64,000 nt of DNA, taken from the NCBI RefSeq assembly GCF_000764535.1, contig NZ_CP009571.1, forward strand, positions 2,475,001 through 2,539,000. The letters run 5' to 3'. The notes under the pieces were generated by a model. That model searched no databases. It saw only the letters and a list, made by a program, of their open reading frames with translations, and was not told the origin of the DNA. The stretch's first letter is position 1, and each line of letters starts with the position of its first letter. The position numbers were made by a program, and so were the translations under genes. Below are positions 17,248-26,071 of this stretch, in pieces. The stretch is from Sphingomonas taxi (lineage in GTDB: Bacteria > Pseudomonadota > Alphaproteobacteria > Sphingomonadales > Sphingomonadaceae).

Positions 17248-19635
17248 ATGTTCAATGCCAAGAAGGTATCGATCGAGTGGGGCGGCCAGACGCTGACCCT
17301 CGAAACGGGCAAGGTTGCCCGCCAGGCCGACGGCGCGGTGATCGCGACGCTCGGCGAGACGGTCGTGCTCTGCGCCGTCACCGCGGCGAAGTCGGTGAAG
17401 GAAGGCCAGGATTTCTTCCCGCTGACCGTCCATTATCAGGAGAAATTCTCCGCCAGCGGCCGCATCCCCGGCGGCTTCTTCAAGCGCGAGCGCGGCGCCA
17501 CCGAGCGTGAGACGCTGGTCAGCCGCCTGATCGACCGTCCGATTCGCCCGCTGTTCCCCGAGGGCTTCTACAACGAGATCAACTGCATCGCGCAGGTGCT
17601 CAGCTATGACGGCGAGAATGAGCCCGATCTGCTGGCGATGATCGCCGCCTCGGCGGCGATGACGCTGTCGGGCGTGCCTTTCATGGGCCCGATCGGCGCG
17701 GCGCGCGTCGGCTACAAGGACGGCGAATATCAGCTCAATCCGTCGGACGCCGAAGTCGCCACCGGCGACCTCGACCTGATGGTCGCGGCGACGCACGACG
17801 CGGTGATGATGGTCGAGTCCGAAGCCAACGAGCTGTCGGAAGACGTCATGCTCGGCGCCGTGATGTTCGCGCATCGCGCGTCGCAGCAGGTCATCGACGC
17901 GATCATCAAGCTCGCCGAACAGGCCGCCAAGGAGCCCTGGGAACTGAAGGTCCAGGACGACAGCGCCGGCGTGAAGGCCAAGCTCAAGAAGCTGATCGGC
18001 AAGGACCTCGAGGCGGCGTACAAGCTGACCGACAAGCAGGCCCGCCAGACCGCGATCAACGAAGCCCGTGCGAAAGCACGTGAAGGCATGGCCGACCTCA
18101 AGGACAGCGATCCCCAGGCCTATCTCGCCAGCCTCAAGCTGGTGAAGAAGCTGGAGGCGGACATCGTCCGCACCGCGATCCTCAAGACCGGCCGCCGCAT
18201 CGACGGTCGCGACACCAAGACGGTCCGTCCGATCGAGGCAGAAGTACACTTCCTGCCGCGCGCGCACGGTTCGGCGCTGTTCACGCGTGGCGAGACGCAG
18301 ACGATCGCGACCACCACGCTCGGCACCCGCGACGCGGAGCAGATGATCGACGGCCTCGGTGGCCTGTCGTACCAGAATTTCATGCTCCACTATAACTTCC
18401 CGCCCTACTCGGTCGGTGAAGTCGGCCGCTTCGGTGCGCCGGGTCGTCGCGAGGTCGGTCACGGCAAGCTCGCATGGCGCGCGCTGCGTCCGGTGCTGCC
18501 GACCAAGGAGGAATTCCCCTACACGATCCGCGTCACCAGCGACATCACGGAGAGCAACGGCTCGTCGTCGATGGCGACGGTGTGTGGCGGTTCGCTGTCG
18601 ATGATGGATGCCGGCGTGCCGCTGAAGCGCCCGGTGTCGGGCATCGCGATGGGTCTGATCCTCGAAGGCAAGGACTTCGCCGTCCTGTCGGACATCCTCG
18701 GCGACGAGGATCACCTCGGCGACATGGACTTCAAGGTGGCCGGCACGAGCGAGGGCATCACCTCGCTGCAGATGGACATCAAGATCGCCGGCATCACCGA
18801 AGAGATCATGAAGGTCGCGCTGGCACAGGCGCATGAGGGCCGCGCGCACATCCTCGGCGAGATGGCCAAGGCGCTGGGCGAGACCCGCTCGGAGCTGTCG
18901 GCGCACGCACCGCGCATCGAGACCTTCTCGATCGACAAGTCGAAGATCCGCGAAGTCATCGGCACCGGCGGCAAGGTGATCCGCGAGATCGTCGCGCAGA
19001 CCGGCGCCAAGGTCGACATCGACGACGAGGGCGTCATCAAGGTCTCGTCGTCCGATCCGGCGCAGATCGAAGCCGCGATCAAGTGGATCAAGGGCCTCGT
19101 CGAGGAAGCGGAAGTCGGCAAGGTCTATGACGGCAAGGTCGTCAACCTCGTCGATTTCGGCGCCTTCGTGAACTTCATGGGCGGCAAGGACGGTCTCGTC
19201 CACGTCTCGGAGATCAAGAACGAGCGCGTCGAAAAGGTCTCGGACGTCCTCTCGGAAGGCCAGGCCGTCAAGGTCAAGGTCCTTGAGATCGATCCGCGCG
19301 GCAAGGTCCGCCTGTCGATGCGCGTCGTCGATCAGGAAACCGGCGCCGAGCTGGAGGACACGCGTCCGGCACGTGAGCCCCGCGAAGGCGGCGACCGTGG
19401 CCCGCGCGGTCCGCGCAGCGGCGGCGGCGATCGTGACGGCGGTGGCCGTGGCGACCGTGGCCCGCGTCGCGACGGCGGCGGACGTGACGGCGGTGGCCGT
19501 GGTCCGCGTCGCGACGGCGGCGACCGTGGTCCCCGCGGCGAGGGCGGCGATCGCGGTCCGCGCAACGGCGGCGGCAACGACGACGGCCCCGCGCCCGAGT
19601 TCGCGCCGGCGTTCCTGACCGAAACGCGCGACTGA
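17248..19635 (+). CDS. pnp: Polyribonucleotide nucleotidyltransferase (PNPase)
   Basis: PNPase degrades RNA 3' to 5' phosphorolytically, usually with RNase E. The 795-residue protein has two RNase PH domains ([39 protein letters not shown]), a KH domain ([15 protein letters not shown] near residue 575) and an S1 domain ([20 protein letters not shown]). It then has an unusually long Arg/Gly/Asp tail of about residues 710-775 built from repeated GDRGPR and [12 protein letters not shown] units. That tail, longer than in enterobacteria, may bind RNA or the degradosome. GAAGGA precedes the ATG. It is a single-gene transcript between two terminators. Confidence 0.97.
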   Translation: MFNAKKVSIEWGGQTLTLETGKVARQADGAVIATLGETVVLCAVTAAKSVKEGQDFFPLTVHYQEKFSASGRIPGGFFKRERGATERETLVSRLIDRPIRPLFPEGFYNEINCIAQVLSYDGENEPDLLAMIAASAAMTLSGVPFMGPIGAARVGYKDGEYQLNPSDAEVATGDLDLMVAATHDAVMMVESEANELSEDVMLGAVMFAHRASQQVIDAIIKLAEQAAKEPWELKVQDDSAGVKAKLKKLIGKDLEAAYKLTDKQARQTAINEARAKAREGMADLKDSDPQAYLASLKLVKKLEADIVRTAILKTGRRIDGRDTKTVRPIEAEVHFLPRAHGSALFTRGETQTIATTTLGTRDAEQMIDGLGGLSYQNFMLHYNFPPYSVGEVGRFGAPGRREVGHGKLAWRALRPVLPTKEEFPYTIRVTSDITESNGSSSMATVCGGSLSMMDAGVPLKRPVSGIAMGLILEGKDFAVLSDILGDEDHLGDMDFKVAGTSEGITSLQMDIKIAGITEEIMKVALAQAHEGRAHILGEMAKALGETRSELSAHAPRIETFSIDKSKIREVIGTGGKVIREIVAQTGAKVDIDDEGVIKVSSSDPAQIEAAIKWIKGLVEEAEVGKVYDGKVVNLVDFGAFVNFMGGKDGLVHVSEIKNERVEKVSDVLSEGQAVKVKVLEIDPRGKVRLSMRVVDQETGAELEDTRPAREPREGGDRGPRGPRSGGGDRDGGGRGDRGPRRDGGGRDGGGRGPRRDGGDRGPRGEGGDRGPRNGGGNDDGPAPEFAPAFLTETRD

Positions 19636-19658
19636 TCCTGCGGATCGACGTGAGCAAG

Positions 19659-19690
19659 AGGGGTTCGGCAGCGATGCCGGACCCCTTTTT
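19659..19690 (+). terminator. Rho-independent terminator after pnp
   Basis: A 12-bp stem (AGGGGTTCGGCA with TGCCGGACCCCT, one mismatch/G-U) closes on GCGA and is followed by five T residues. It lies 24 bases after the pnp stop. Confidence 0.9.
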
Positions 19691-19761
19691 CGTGGCATTC
19701 CGCCGTGTTCCCCAGCCCACCCCGTCACTCAGGAACAAGTCGAGACCGCTGCGAACTCCCC

Positions 19762-19855
19762 CAGTGCTCCTGCGAAAGCAGGAGCCCAGGAGTCTCCGAA
19801 CGCCATAAGACGTTGTTTTGCTTGGCTCTGGGCTTCTGCGTTCGCAGGAGCACTG
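19762..19855. repeat. Palindromic repeat, AGTGCTCCTGCGAAAGCAGG family
   Basis: The arms CAGTGCTCCTGCGAAAGCAG and, inverted, CTGCGTTCGCAGGAGCACTG flank a roughly 45-base spacer containing CCATAAGACGTTGTTTTGC. The same structure recurs at 22520-22612. Confidence 0.9.
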
Positions 19856-19911
19856 CGCTGGCTTTGAACGAGTCCGGGGTGACGGATTTGATGGCCGTCC
19901 GGGATGCGCCG

Positions 19912-20316
19912 TCAGGGCGTCGGCAGCGATACCGTGGCGCCGGTCCACACTTGCTCTGCCGCGGCGCGGAGATGGCCGGTCGACACCGGCTTGTCGCAGC
20001 GTGGCAGCGCGCGATAGCGGTCCGGGATGATCGCCGCGTCATAGCCGCTGGTGATCAGCACACGCACCTCGGCCGCGAGCAAACGGTCGATCAGCGGATA
20101 GACCAACGTCTCGCGCAGATTGATGTCGAGGATCGCGACGTCGGGCGGTTCGGCCTCGGCGAGCAGCCGCATCGCCTGCGGCAGCGAGGCGACCGGCCCG
20201 ACCACCTGCGCGCCGACCGCGCGCAAATCGCGCGCCAGATCGTCCGCGATCAGATATTCGTCCTCGACGATGAGGATGGATCGCCCGGCCAGCGGTGATG
20301 CTGCTGCTGATGTCAT
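19912..20316 (-). CDS. Receiver-only response regulator
   Basis: A 134-residue single REC domain without an output domain. The acidic pair is at residues 18-19 in VEDE, the phospho-acceptor Asp64 in AILDINL, the switch Ser90 in ITSGYD and the Lys109 in CDKP. Receiver-only proteins commonly relay phosphate or sequester it for an HWE kinase. An HWE kinase gene lies 0.8 kb away on the opposite strand, separated by a Crp-type regulator, so the three probably form one circuit. The two transcription units diverge from the 97-base gap at 20317-20413, which contains CCCTGTAAAACAAGGG. Confidence 0.87.
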   Translation of the reverse strand: MTSAAASPLAGRSILIVEDEYLIADDLARDLRAVGAQVVGPVASLPQAMRLLAEAEPPDVAILDINLRETLVYPLIDRLLAAEVRVLITSGYDAAIIPDRYRALPRCDKPVSTGHLRAAAEQVWTGATVSLPTP

Positions 20317-20413
20317 TGAGCTACTCCCTGTAAAACAAGGGATAATGAATCAGTCGCCGGCGGCTTTAACATGGGTAAGCGAGCAGAAGCGACAAATGCT
20401 GTCAAGTTTCCCC

Positions 20414-21169
20414 ATGTCACCTGCGCCACTCGCCAATCGCCTGCTCACCCGGCTGCAGCACTATGTCGTGTTCGCCGACGACGAACGCGCGGCGATCGAG
20501 ACGGCGTGCGCGGGACCGCCGCTCGCGGTACGCCAGCGCCGCGACCTGATCCGCGAGGGCGATCGTCCGCGCGGCGTCAATCTGATCGTCGACGGCTGGG
20601 CGTTCCGCTACAAGACGCTGGAGGACGGGCGGCGACAGATCATCGCCTTCCACCTGCCCGGCGACCTCTGCGACGTGCACGGCTATATCCTGCGCGAAAT
20701 GGATCATTCGGTCGGCGCGCTGACCCCCGTGCGCTACGTCGAGATCCCGCGCGACCAGATCGAGGCGCTGGCGGCGCTCGGCCCGCGCGTCAATCAGGCC
20801 TTGTGGTGGGACGCTCTGACCGGCGCGGCGATCCAGCGCGAATGGACGGTGAATCTGGGCCAGCGCGATGCGCTGGAACGGCTGTCGCACCTCTTCTGCG
20901 AGCTGATCTTCCGCCTGCGCGTCGTCGGCATGGTCGACGGCGCGCGTTGCGAGATCCCGCTGACCCAGACCGACCTGGCCGAAGCGACGGGGATGACGCC
21001 GGTCCACGTCAACCGGATGGTGCAGGAGCTGCGCTCCCGCAACCTGATCCGCTGGAAGGGGCGCGAGTTCGAGGCGCTCGATCTTGACGGGCTGTGCGAT
21101 GTCGCGATGTTCAATCCGGCCTATCTCCACCTCGATCACGAAGGACGGCATCTGGATGCCAACGGGTAA
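20414..21169 (+). CDS. Crp/Fnr family transcriptional regulator
   Basis: A 251-residue regulator with an N-terminal cyclic-nucleotide-type beta roll (LIVDGWAFRYKTLEDGRRQI, HLPGDLCDVHGYIL) and a C-terminal winged helix (LTQTDLAEATGMTPVHVNRM). There is no cluster of cysteines for an Fnr-type iron-sulphur centre, so it may sense another ligand or none. An alternative ATG at 20396 would add six residues, and neither start has a strong ribosome-binding site. The gene overlaps the downstream HWE kinase by 14 bases, indicating coupled expression. Confidence 0.85.
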   Translation: MSPAPLANRLLTRLQHYVVFADDERAAIETACAGPPLAVRQRRDLIREGDRPRGVNLIVDGWAFRYKTLEDGRRQIIAFHLPGDLCDVHGYILREMDHSVGALTPVRYVEIPRDQIEALAALGPRVNQALWWDALTGAAIQREWTVNLGQRDALERLSHLFCELIFRLRVVGMVDGARCEIPLTQTDLAEATGMTPVHVNRMVQELRSRNLIRWKGREFEALDLDGLCDVAMFNPAYLHLDHEGRHLDANG

Positions 21170-22139
21170 TCCTCCCGCCATCGTCGCCACCGCTGCCGAC
21201 CCACCCGCCGCGTGCGGCCCGATCGACTGGCACGCCGCCGCCGAGGGGGGCAGCCTCGCCTTCGCCGCCGCCTGGTCGTCGCTGACCGGGCAAAGTGCGG
21301 CGGAGCGCGCCGGAAGCGGCTGGCTCGCCTGCCTTCATCCGGACGATCATGCCGCGCTCACCGCCGGCTGGTATCGCGCGCGCACGACCCGGCTGTTCAG
21401 CGCCGACCTGCGCGTGCGCGCGGTGGCGACGGGCGAGTATCGCTGGCTGCGCGTGCAGGGCATGCCCGCCGGCGACGGCACCGACGACTGGCGCGGCAGC
21501 GCGATCGACATTTCCGACCTGCACCAGCGACTCGCCGGCGAAGGCCGGCTGCGCGCCGCGCTCCACCACCGCATCCGCAACGCGATGGCGATCATCCGCT
21601 CGATCGCGCGGCGCACCGCGGAGAACAGCGATACGGTGGAGGACTATCGCAACCATTTCGATGGCCGTCTCGCCGCCTTCGCGCGGACGCAGAGCCATAT
21701 CATGCGCGCCGGCGACCAGGGCGTCGACCTGGAGGGGCTGCTTGCCGACGCGCTGCTCGCGCATCAGGTCGGCGGCCGCGTCGGCTATGGCGGCCCCGAG
21801 GTGCGGCTGCCGCCGCGGCTCGCCGATCAGCTCGGCATCGCCTTCCACGAACTGACCGACAATGCCGTCCAGCACGGCGCGCTGCGCCGCGACGACGGCC
21901 GCCTCGACATCCGCTGGTCGACCGCAGGCAGCGACGACGACGAAGGCGGGCGCCAGCTCCACATCCAGTGGCACGAGGATCTGCCCGCCGGCGGCGTCAT
22001 GGCGCCGGTCGGCGAGGGCTTCGGGCTCGAACTGCTCACCCGCAGCCTGCGTTACGAGGTCGACGCGACGGTGACGCTCGATTTCGCCGATCGCGGCATG
22101 CGATGCGCGATCGCGCTGCCGCTCGACGACGTGGGATAG
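21156..22139 (+). CDS. PAS-HWE sensor histidine kinase
   Basis: A 327-residue soluble kinase. A PAS-like fold occupies about residues 22-122 (including WLACLHPDDHAALTA and YRWLRVQGMP). The HWE/HisKA_2 dimerisation segment LHHRIRNAMAIIRSIARR puts the phospho-His at about 138. The ATPase has the N-box HELTDNAVQHGA and a G-box GEGFGLELL. No transmembrane segment is seen, so it senses a cytoplasmic cue. It overlaps the Crp gene by 14 bases and probably phosphorylates the receiver-only protein encoded divergently at 19912-20316. In alphaproteobacteria HWE kinases often feed the general stress response, though no PhyR/NepR/EcfG gene is present here. Confidence 0.87.
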   Translation: MPTGNPPAIVATAADPPAACGPIDWHAAAEGGSLAFAAAWSSLTGQSAAERAGSGWLACLHPDDHAALTAGWYRARTTRLFSADLRVRAVATGEYRWLRVQGMPAGDGTDDWRGSAIDISDLHQRLAGEGRLRAALHHRIRNAMAIIRSIARRTAENSDTVEDYRNHFDGRLAAFARTQSHIMRAGDQGVDLEGLLADALLAHQVGGRVGYGGPEVRLPPRLADQLGIAFHELTDNAVQHGALRRDDGRLDIRWSTAGSDDDEGGRQLHIQWHEDLPAGGVMAPVGEGFGLELLTRSLRYEVDATVTLDFADRGMRCAIALPLDDVG

Positions 22140-22251
22140 CGTCGCCGGGTTGATCCAATTGAATTCGGAATCGCGAAAAAACCGTTATAGATGAATTGCC
22201 TGCTGCACAGACCCAGAGCGGCAGGGAATGATTTCGAACGGGAGGCGCGCC

Positions 22252-22425
22252 ATGCAGATGTCAGCCGATATCGAATTCTATGTCCGCCGCGAACGCCAGG
22301 AACGACAGCTCGCCGAGCGCGCGCGCGATACCGACGGGCGCCGCGTCCATCTCGAACTCGCGCGCTGCTACGCGCAACTGATCGCCGACGCCGGCGAGGG
22401 CAACACCCGTTCCGATCCCGCGTGA
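22252..22425 (+). CDS. Small helical protein (57 aa) of unknown function
   Basis: The ATG at 22252 has GGGAGG seven bases upstream, one of the strongest ribosome-binding sites in the window. A second ATG two codons on is the only close alternative. The product is highly charged and helical (VRRERQERQLAERARDTDGR, then VHLELARCYAQLIADAG), with no signal or membrane segment. I do not recognise its function. It follows the HWE kinase by 112 bases and may have its own promoter in the AT-richer stretch near 22155-22195. Confidence 0.75.
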   Translation: MQMSADIEFYVRRERQERQLAERARDTDGRRVHLELARCYAQLIADAGEGNTRSDPA

Positions 22426-22519
22426 CCGCAGAATAGTCGCACGAGACCGTCCGAGCGGGCTCGCCGTGGGCCCCTTCCCGTCACGCCAGATCGGTCGGAG
22501 ACCTGTGCAAAGCTGCCCC

Positions 22520-22612
22520 CAGTGCTCCTGCGAAAGCAGGAGCCCAGGAGTCCCGATCACCATAAGACGGTGTTCTGCTCGGCACTAGGCTCCTGCTTTC
22601 GCAGGAGCACTG
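22520..22612. repeat. Palindromic repeat, AGTGCTCCTGCGAAAGCAGG family
   Basis: The same arms as 19762-19855, with a spacer containing CCATAAGACGGTGTTCTGCT. It is located between convergent genes. Confidence 0.9.
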
Positions 22613-22645
22613 TGTTGCGCCACCAGCGATGTGGCGTTTGCCGGT

Positions 22646-23503
22646 TCAGGCGCGTGCCGCGTCGCCGGGATGGCGCCACGCGACGACCTGCTGGCGCTGC
22701 GTGCCGAGCCGGTCGATCGCCAGCTCCATCACGTCGCCCGCCTTGAGGTAGATCGATTGCGGCTTCTTGCCCTCGCCGACGCCCGGCGGGGTGCCGGTGA
22801 TCAGCAGGTCGCCCGGCAGCAAGGTGACATATTCGCTGACGTAGCTGATCAGCTGCTTGAGATCGAAGATCATCGTGCTGGTATTGCCGGTCTGCATCCG
22901 CTCGCCGTTGACGTCGAGGTGCATGGCGAGCGCCTGCACGTCGCCGATCTCGTCGGGCGTGACCAGCCACGGGCCGACCGGGCAGAAGGTGTCGTGGCCC
23001 TTGCCCTTCGACCATTGCGTGCCGCGCTGCTTCTGGTTGAACCGCTCCGACACGTCGTTGGCGAGCACATAGCCGGCGACATGGTCGAGCGCCGCATCCT
23101 CGGACACGTAGCGGCAGGTCTTGCCGATGATCACGCCCAGTTCGACCTCCCAGTCGCTGTGCGTCGAATCCTTGGGCAGCATGACGTCGTCGTTCGGGCC
23201 GGACAGGCTCGACAGCGCCTTCATGAACATCATCGGCTCGGTCGGGATCGGCAGGTTCGATTCGATCGCATGATCGCGATAGTTCAGGCCGACCGCGACG
23301 ATCTTGCCGATGCCCTTGACCGGCACGCCGTAGCGCGGCGTCCCGTCGACCACCGGCAGCGCCGCGACGTCCGCAGCGCGCACCGCGGGGAGCGCATCGA
23401 CGGTGATGTCGGCGACCACGCCCGACAGGTCGCGGATGCGACCGGCATCGTCGACGAGGCCGGGCTGTTCCTGGCCGGGCTGGCCGAAGCGGCAGAGTTT
23501 CAT
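22646..23503 (-). CDS. Fumarylacetoacetate hydrolase (FAH) family protein
   Basis: A 285-residue FAH-domain enzyme. The N-terminal small domain begins MKLCRFGQPG. The FAH core includes GLNYRDHAIES, FMKALSSLSGPND, the metal-binding acidic residues in DWEVELGVIIG and ANDVSER, and the conserved RGTQWSKGKGHDTFCPVGPW and GDLLITGTPPGVG. This group contains 2,4-diketo-3-deoxy-L-fuconate hydrolases, ureidoglycolate lyases and acylpyruvate hydrolases, and the sequence alone does not separate them. I set the start at the ATG at 23503; the open frame to 23797 is antisense to the transporter leader. No sugar catabolic partners are adjacent. Confidence 0.85.
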   Translation of the reverse strand: MKLCRFGQPGQEQPGLVDDAGRIRDLSGVVADITVDALPAVRAADVAALPVVDGTPRYGVPVKGIGKIVAVGLNYRDHAIESNLPIPTEPMMFMKALSSLSGPNDDVMLPKDSTHSDWEVELGVIIGKTCRYVSEDAALDHVAGYVLANDVSERFNQKQRGTQWSKGKGHDTFCPVGPWLVTPDEIGDVQALAMHLDVNGERMQTGNTSTMIFDLKQLISYVSEYVTLLPGDLLITGTPPGVGEGKKPQSIYLKAGDVMELAIDRLGTQRQQVVAWRHPGDAARA

Positions 23504-23747
23504 GAGGAGCTCTTTCGGTAAGAGGAAGGACGCCGGAAAACGCAAGGACGCCACGATGTTGCGCCGCTCCGTACAACCGCCGCCGCGCCGGCGAAACCCC
23601 ACCGACGCAGGCAGGCCGGCGACGACGAAGGTCCTGCACCCGTTTCGCCGATTATACGTTACACCTGCGGCGCGCCGAATCGCAGCGCCGGGGAGAGACG
23701 TCCGTGACCACCGCCGCCTGCGTACGATCTCCCGGCCGGGCGCGCGC

Positions 23748-24848
23748 GTGAACCGTCTCGCCCCCGATGCGGACGACGCCCGCTTCATCCGCCGCATCCT
23801 CTACATCCTCGTCATCGCCGCGGTCGCCGCGGCTTTGTTCAAGGCGGGCAATCTGCTCATCCTCGCCTTCGGCTCGATGCTCGGCGCGATCGCGATCCAC
23901 GCGATCGCCGATCTCTATCGCGATCACCTGCGCGTGCCCGAGAAGGCATCGCTCGGCCTCGGCATCGCCACCGCCTTCGGCATCGTCGCCTTTCTCGTCT
24001 GGCTGTTCGGCGTGCAGTTCCGCGAACAGGTCAACGTGCTCGTCACGCAATTGCCCGGCCTGCTCGACCAGCTCGCCGCCTGGGCGTCGCGCAGTCCGGT
24101 CGGCGCCAAGATCGTCGACGCGGTGCAACAGGCCTATGCCGGCTCGCAGGCCGCGCAGGACGTCAGCGGGCTCGTCCAGGGCGGCGGCGAGCTGTTGCTC
24201 AACAGCCTGCTGCTGCTCGTCGGTGCCGCCTTCTTCGCCGCCGATCCCGGCATCTACCAGCGCGGCTTCCTGTTCCTGATCCCGCGCGGCAAGCGGCCGG
24301 CGATCGAGGATGCGCTGTTCGACGTCGGCTCGACGTTGCGGCTGTGGCTGCGCTCGTCGCTGATCCTGATGACCAGCATGGGCGTGCTGGTCGGCGTCGG
24401 GCTGTGGATCTCGGGCGTGCCCTCCGCCGCGGCGCTCGGCCTGCTCGCCGGCCTGTCGGAGTTCATCCCCTATATCGGCCCGACCGCGGCGATGATCCCG
24501 GCGCTGGGCCTCGCCGCGACGCAGGGGACCGGGCCGCTGATCGGCACGCTCGTCACTTATGCGCTCGTGCGGCTGATCCAGACCAACTTCATCACCCCTT
24601 ATGTACAGGCGCGCGTCATCTCGATCCCGCCGGCGATCACCGTCTTCGCGATCATCGGCATCGGCGTGATCTTCGGCATCTTCGGCCTGTTCTTCTCCGC
24701 CGCGCTGCTCGTGGTCATCTTTACGCTCGTGCGCAGCCTCTACCTGCGCGAGGTTCTGGGCGAGGATATTCCGCGCAGTCGCCACCAAACCTTGCTGGGT
24801 CCAGACCTTACGCCGACGGACCCCGACGAGGAGGTGAAAAAAGATTAA
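23748..24848 (+). CDS. AI-2E family transporter (TqsA/YdiK-like)
   Basis: A polytopic membrane protein of about 366 residues from a GTG at 23748, with roughly seven to eight hydrophobic segments, a soluble central part (about residues 95-165) and the family core SAAALGLLAGLSEFIPYIGP followed by GTLVTYALVRLIQTNFITPY. Members export autoinducer-2 or other small solutes, and many act as ion antiporters, so the substrate is open. The start is uncertain because no ATG fits. The frame is open upstream to 23403 but only as antisense of the FAH gene. The end is basic and polar (DEEVKKD). Confidence 0.83.
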   Translation: MNRLAPDADDARFIRRILYILVIAAVAAALFKAGNLLILAFGSMLGAIAIHAIADLYRDHLRVPEKASLGLGIATAFGIVAFLVWLFGVQFREQVNVLVTQLPGLLDQLAAWASRSPVGAKIVDAVQQAYAGSQAAQDVSGLVQGGGELLLNSLLLLVGAAFFAADPGIYQRGFLFLIPRGKRPAIEDALFDVGSTLRLWLRSSLILMTSMGVLVGVGLWISGVPSAAALGLLAGLSEFIPYIGPTAAMIPALGLAATQGTGPLIGTLVTYALVRLIQTNFITPYVQARVISIPPAITVFAIIGIGVIFGIFGLFFSAALLVVIFTLVRSLYLREVLGEDIPRSRHQTLLGPDLTPTDPDEEVKKD

Positions 24849-24873
24849 CCCATGTGGCCCGGCAGCCGCTGGA

Positions 24874-24889
24874 TTAAACCCTAATTAAC
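24874..24889 (+). promoter_or_regulatory. CtrA box upstream of ctrA
   Basis: TTAA at 24874-24877, seven bases, then TTAAC at 24885-24889 is an exact match to the CtrA consensus TTAA-N7-TTAAC. It lies about 90 bases before the ctrA start codon, as expected for the known autoregulation of ctrA in Caulobacter. Confidence 0.8.
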
Positions 24890-24977
24890 CTTTTGCCTTC
24901 AGATGTTCTTTGGTTAATGAATCGGGTCGAGCCGTGCAGCAGGGGTGCTCAGGGTATGGCCAGCAGGGGACGACGCG

Positions 24978-25673
<696 letters not shown>

Positions 25674-25704
25674 TCTGACATTTGCGCCACGTCCGGCGAA
25701 CAAG

Positions 25705-25736
25705 AGCTGCGGCATGTCCAATGCCGCAGCTTTTTT
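25705..25736 (+). terminator. Rho-independent terminator after ctrA
   Basis: An 11-bp perfect stem (AGCTGCGGCAT with ATGCCGCAGCT) closes on GTCCA and is followed by a run of six T residues. It lies 32 bases after the ctrA stop. Confidence 0.92.
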
Positions 25737-25824
25737 GTTGCGTTGTGAGGATCGCAGGCGCCACCCGGCACGGCCATTTCCAACCCGAATCTTGATCGAG
25801 ATCAGGAAGCCTGGCTTCCCAAAC

Positions 25825-25840
25825 GTTAATGTCCCTTTAG
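25825..25840 (-). promoter_or_regulatory. Near-consensus CtrA site before a small gene
   Basis: GTTAA, seven bases, TTAG is the reverse form of TTAA-N7-TTAAC with one mismatch. It lies 46 bases before the start codon of the 56-residue protein at 25886. Binding is inferred only. Confidence 0.45.
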
Positions 25841-25885
25841 AGAATCGTATAATAAAAAGGACTTACCAACAGGGGGATCAGGCCC

Positions 25886-26056
25886 ATGCCGACCGCAATC
25901 GATACCGCGACCAATCAAGCGGCGCTGAGCGCCAAATATATGATCCTCGACGCGCTCGAGCTGCTCGACGGATTGCAGTCCTTCTCGGCGCAGATCGCCG
26001 CGGTCCACCTCGCGCATGCGCTCGAGATGATCGACGCCGGCGGTGCCGAGCTCTGA
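25886..26056 (+). CDS. Small unknown protein (56 aa) next to ctrA
   Basis: An ATG at 25886 with AGGGGG about 10 bases upstream opens a 57-codon frame ending at TGA 26054-26056. The product starts MPTAIDTATN and continues as a probably amphipathic helix pair (SAKYMILDALELLDGLQSFS, HLAHALEMIDAG). There is no signal peptide or transmembrane segment. Base composition and third-position GC fit a real gene. It sits between the ctrA terminator and a convergent amidohydrolase, with a near-CtrA site 46 bases upstream. I do not recognise a family. It is easily missed because of its size. Confidence 0.65.
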   Translation: MPTAIDTATNQAALSAKYMILDALELLDGLQSFSAQIAAVHLAHALEMIDAGGAEL

Positions 26057-26071
26057 CCGTCCCGGGAGCAG

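Noticed and set aside
17092..19728. An 878-codon open frame on the minus strand opposite pnp
   Set aside because: A shadow of pnp in antisense phase. The translation is an Arg/Ala/Val-rich string without domains.
22140..22251. An EcfG general-stress promoter (GGAAC-N16/17-CGTT) before the 57-residue gene
   Set aside because: GGAAT and CGTT are present near 22165-22185, but the spacing is about 11 bases, which is too short.
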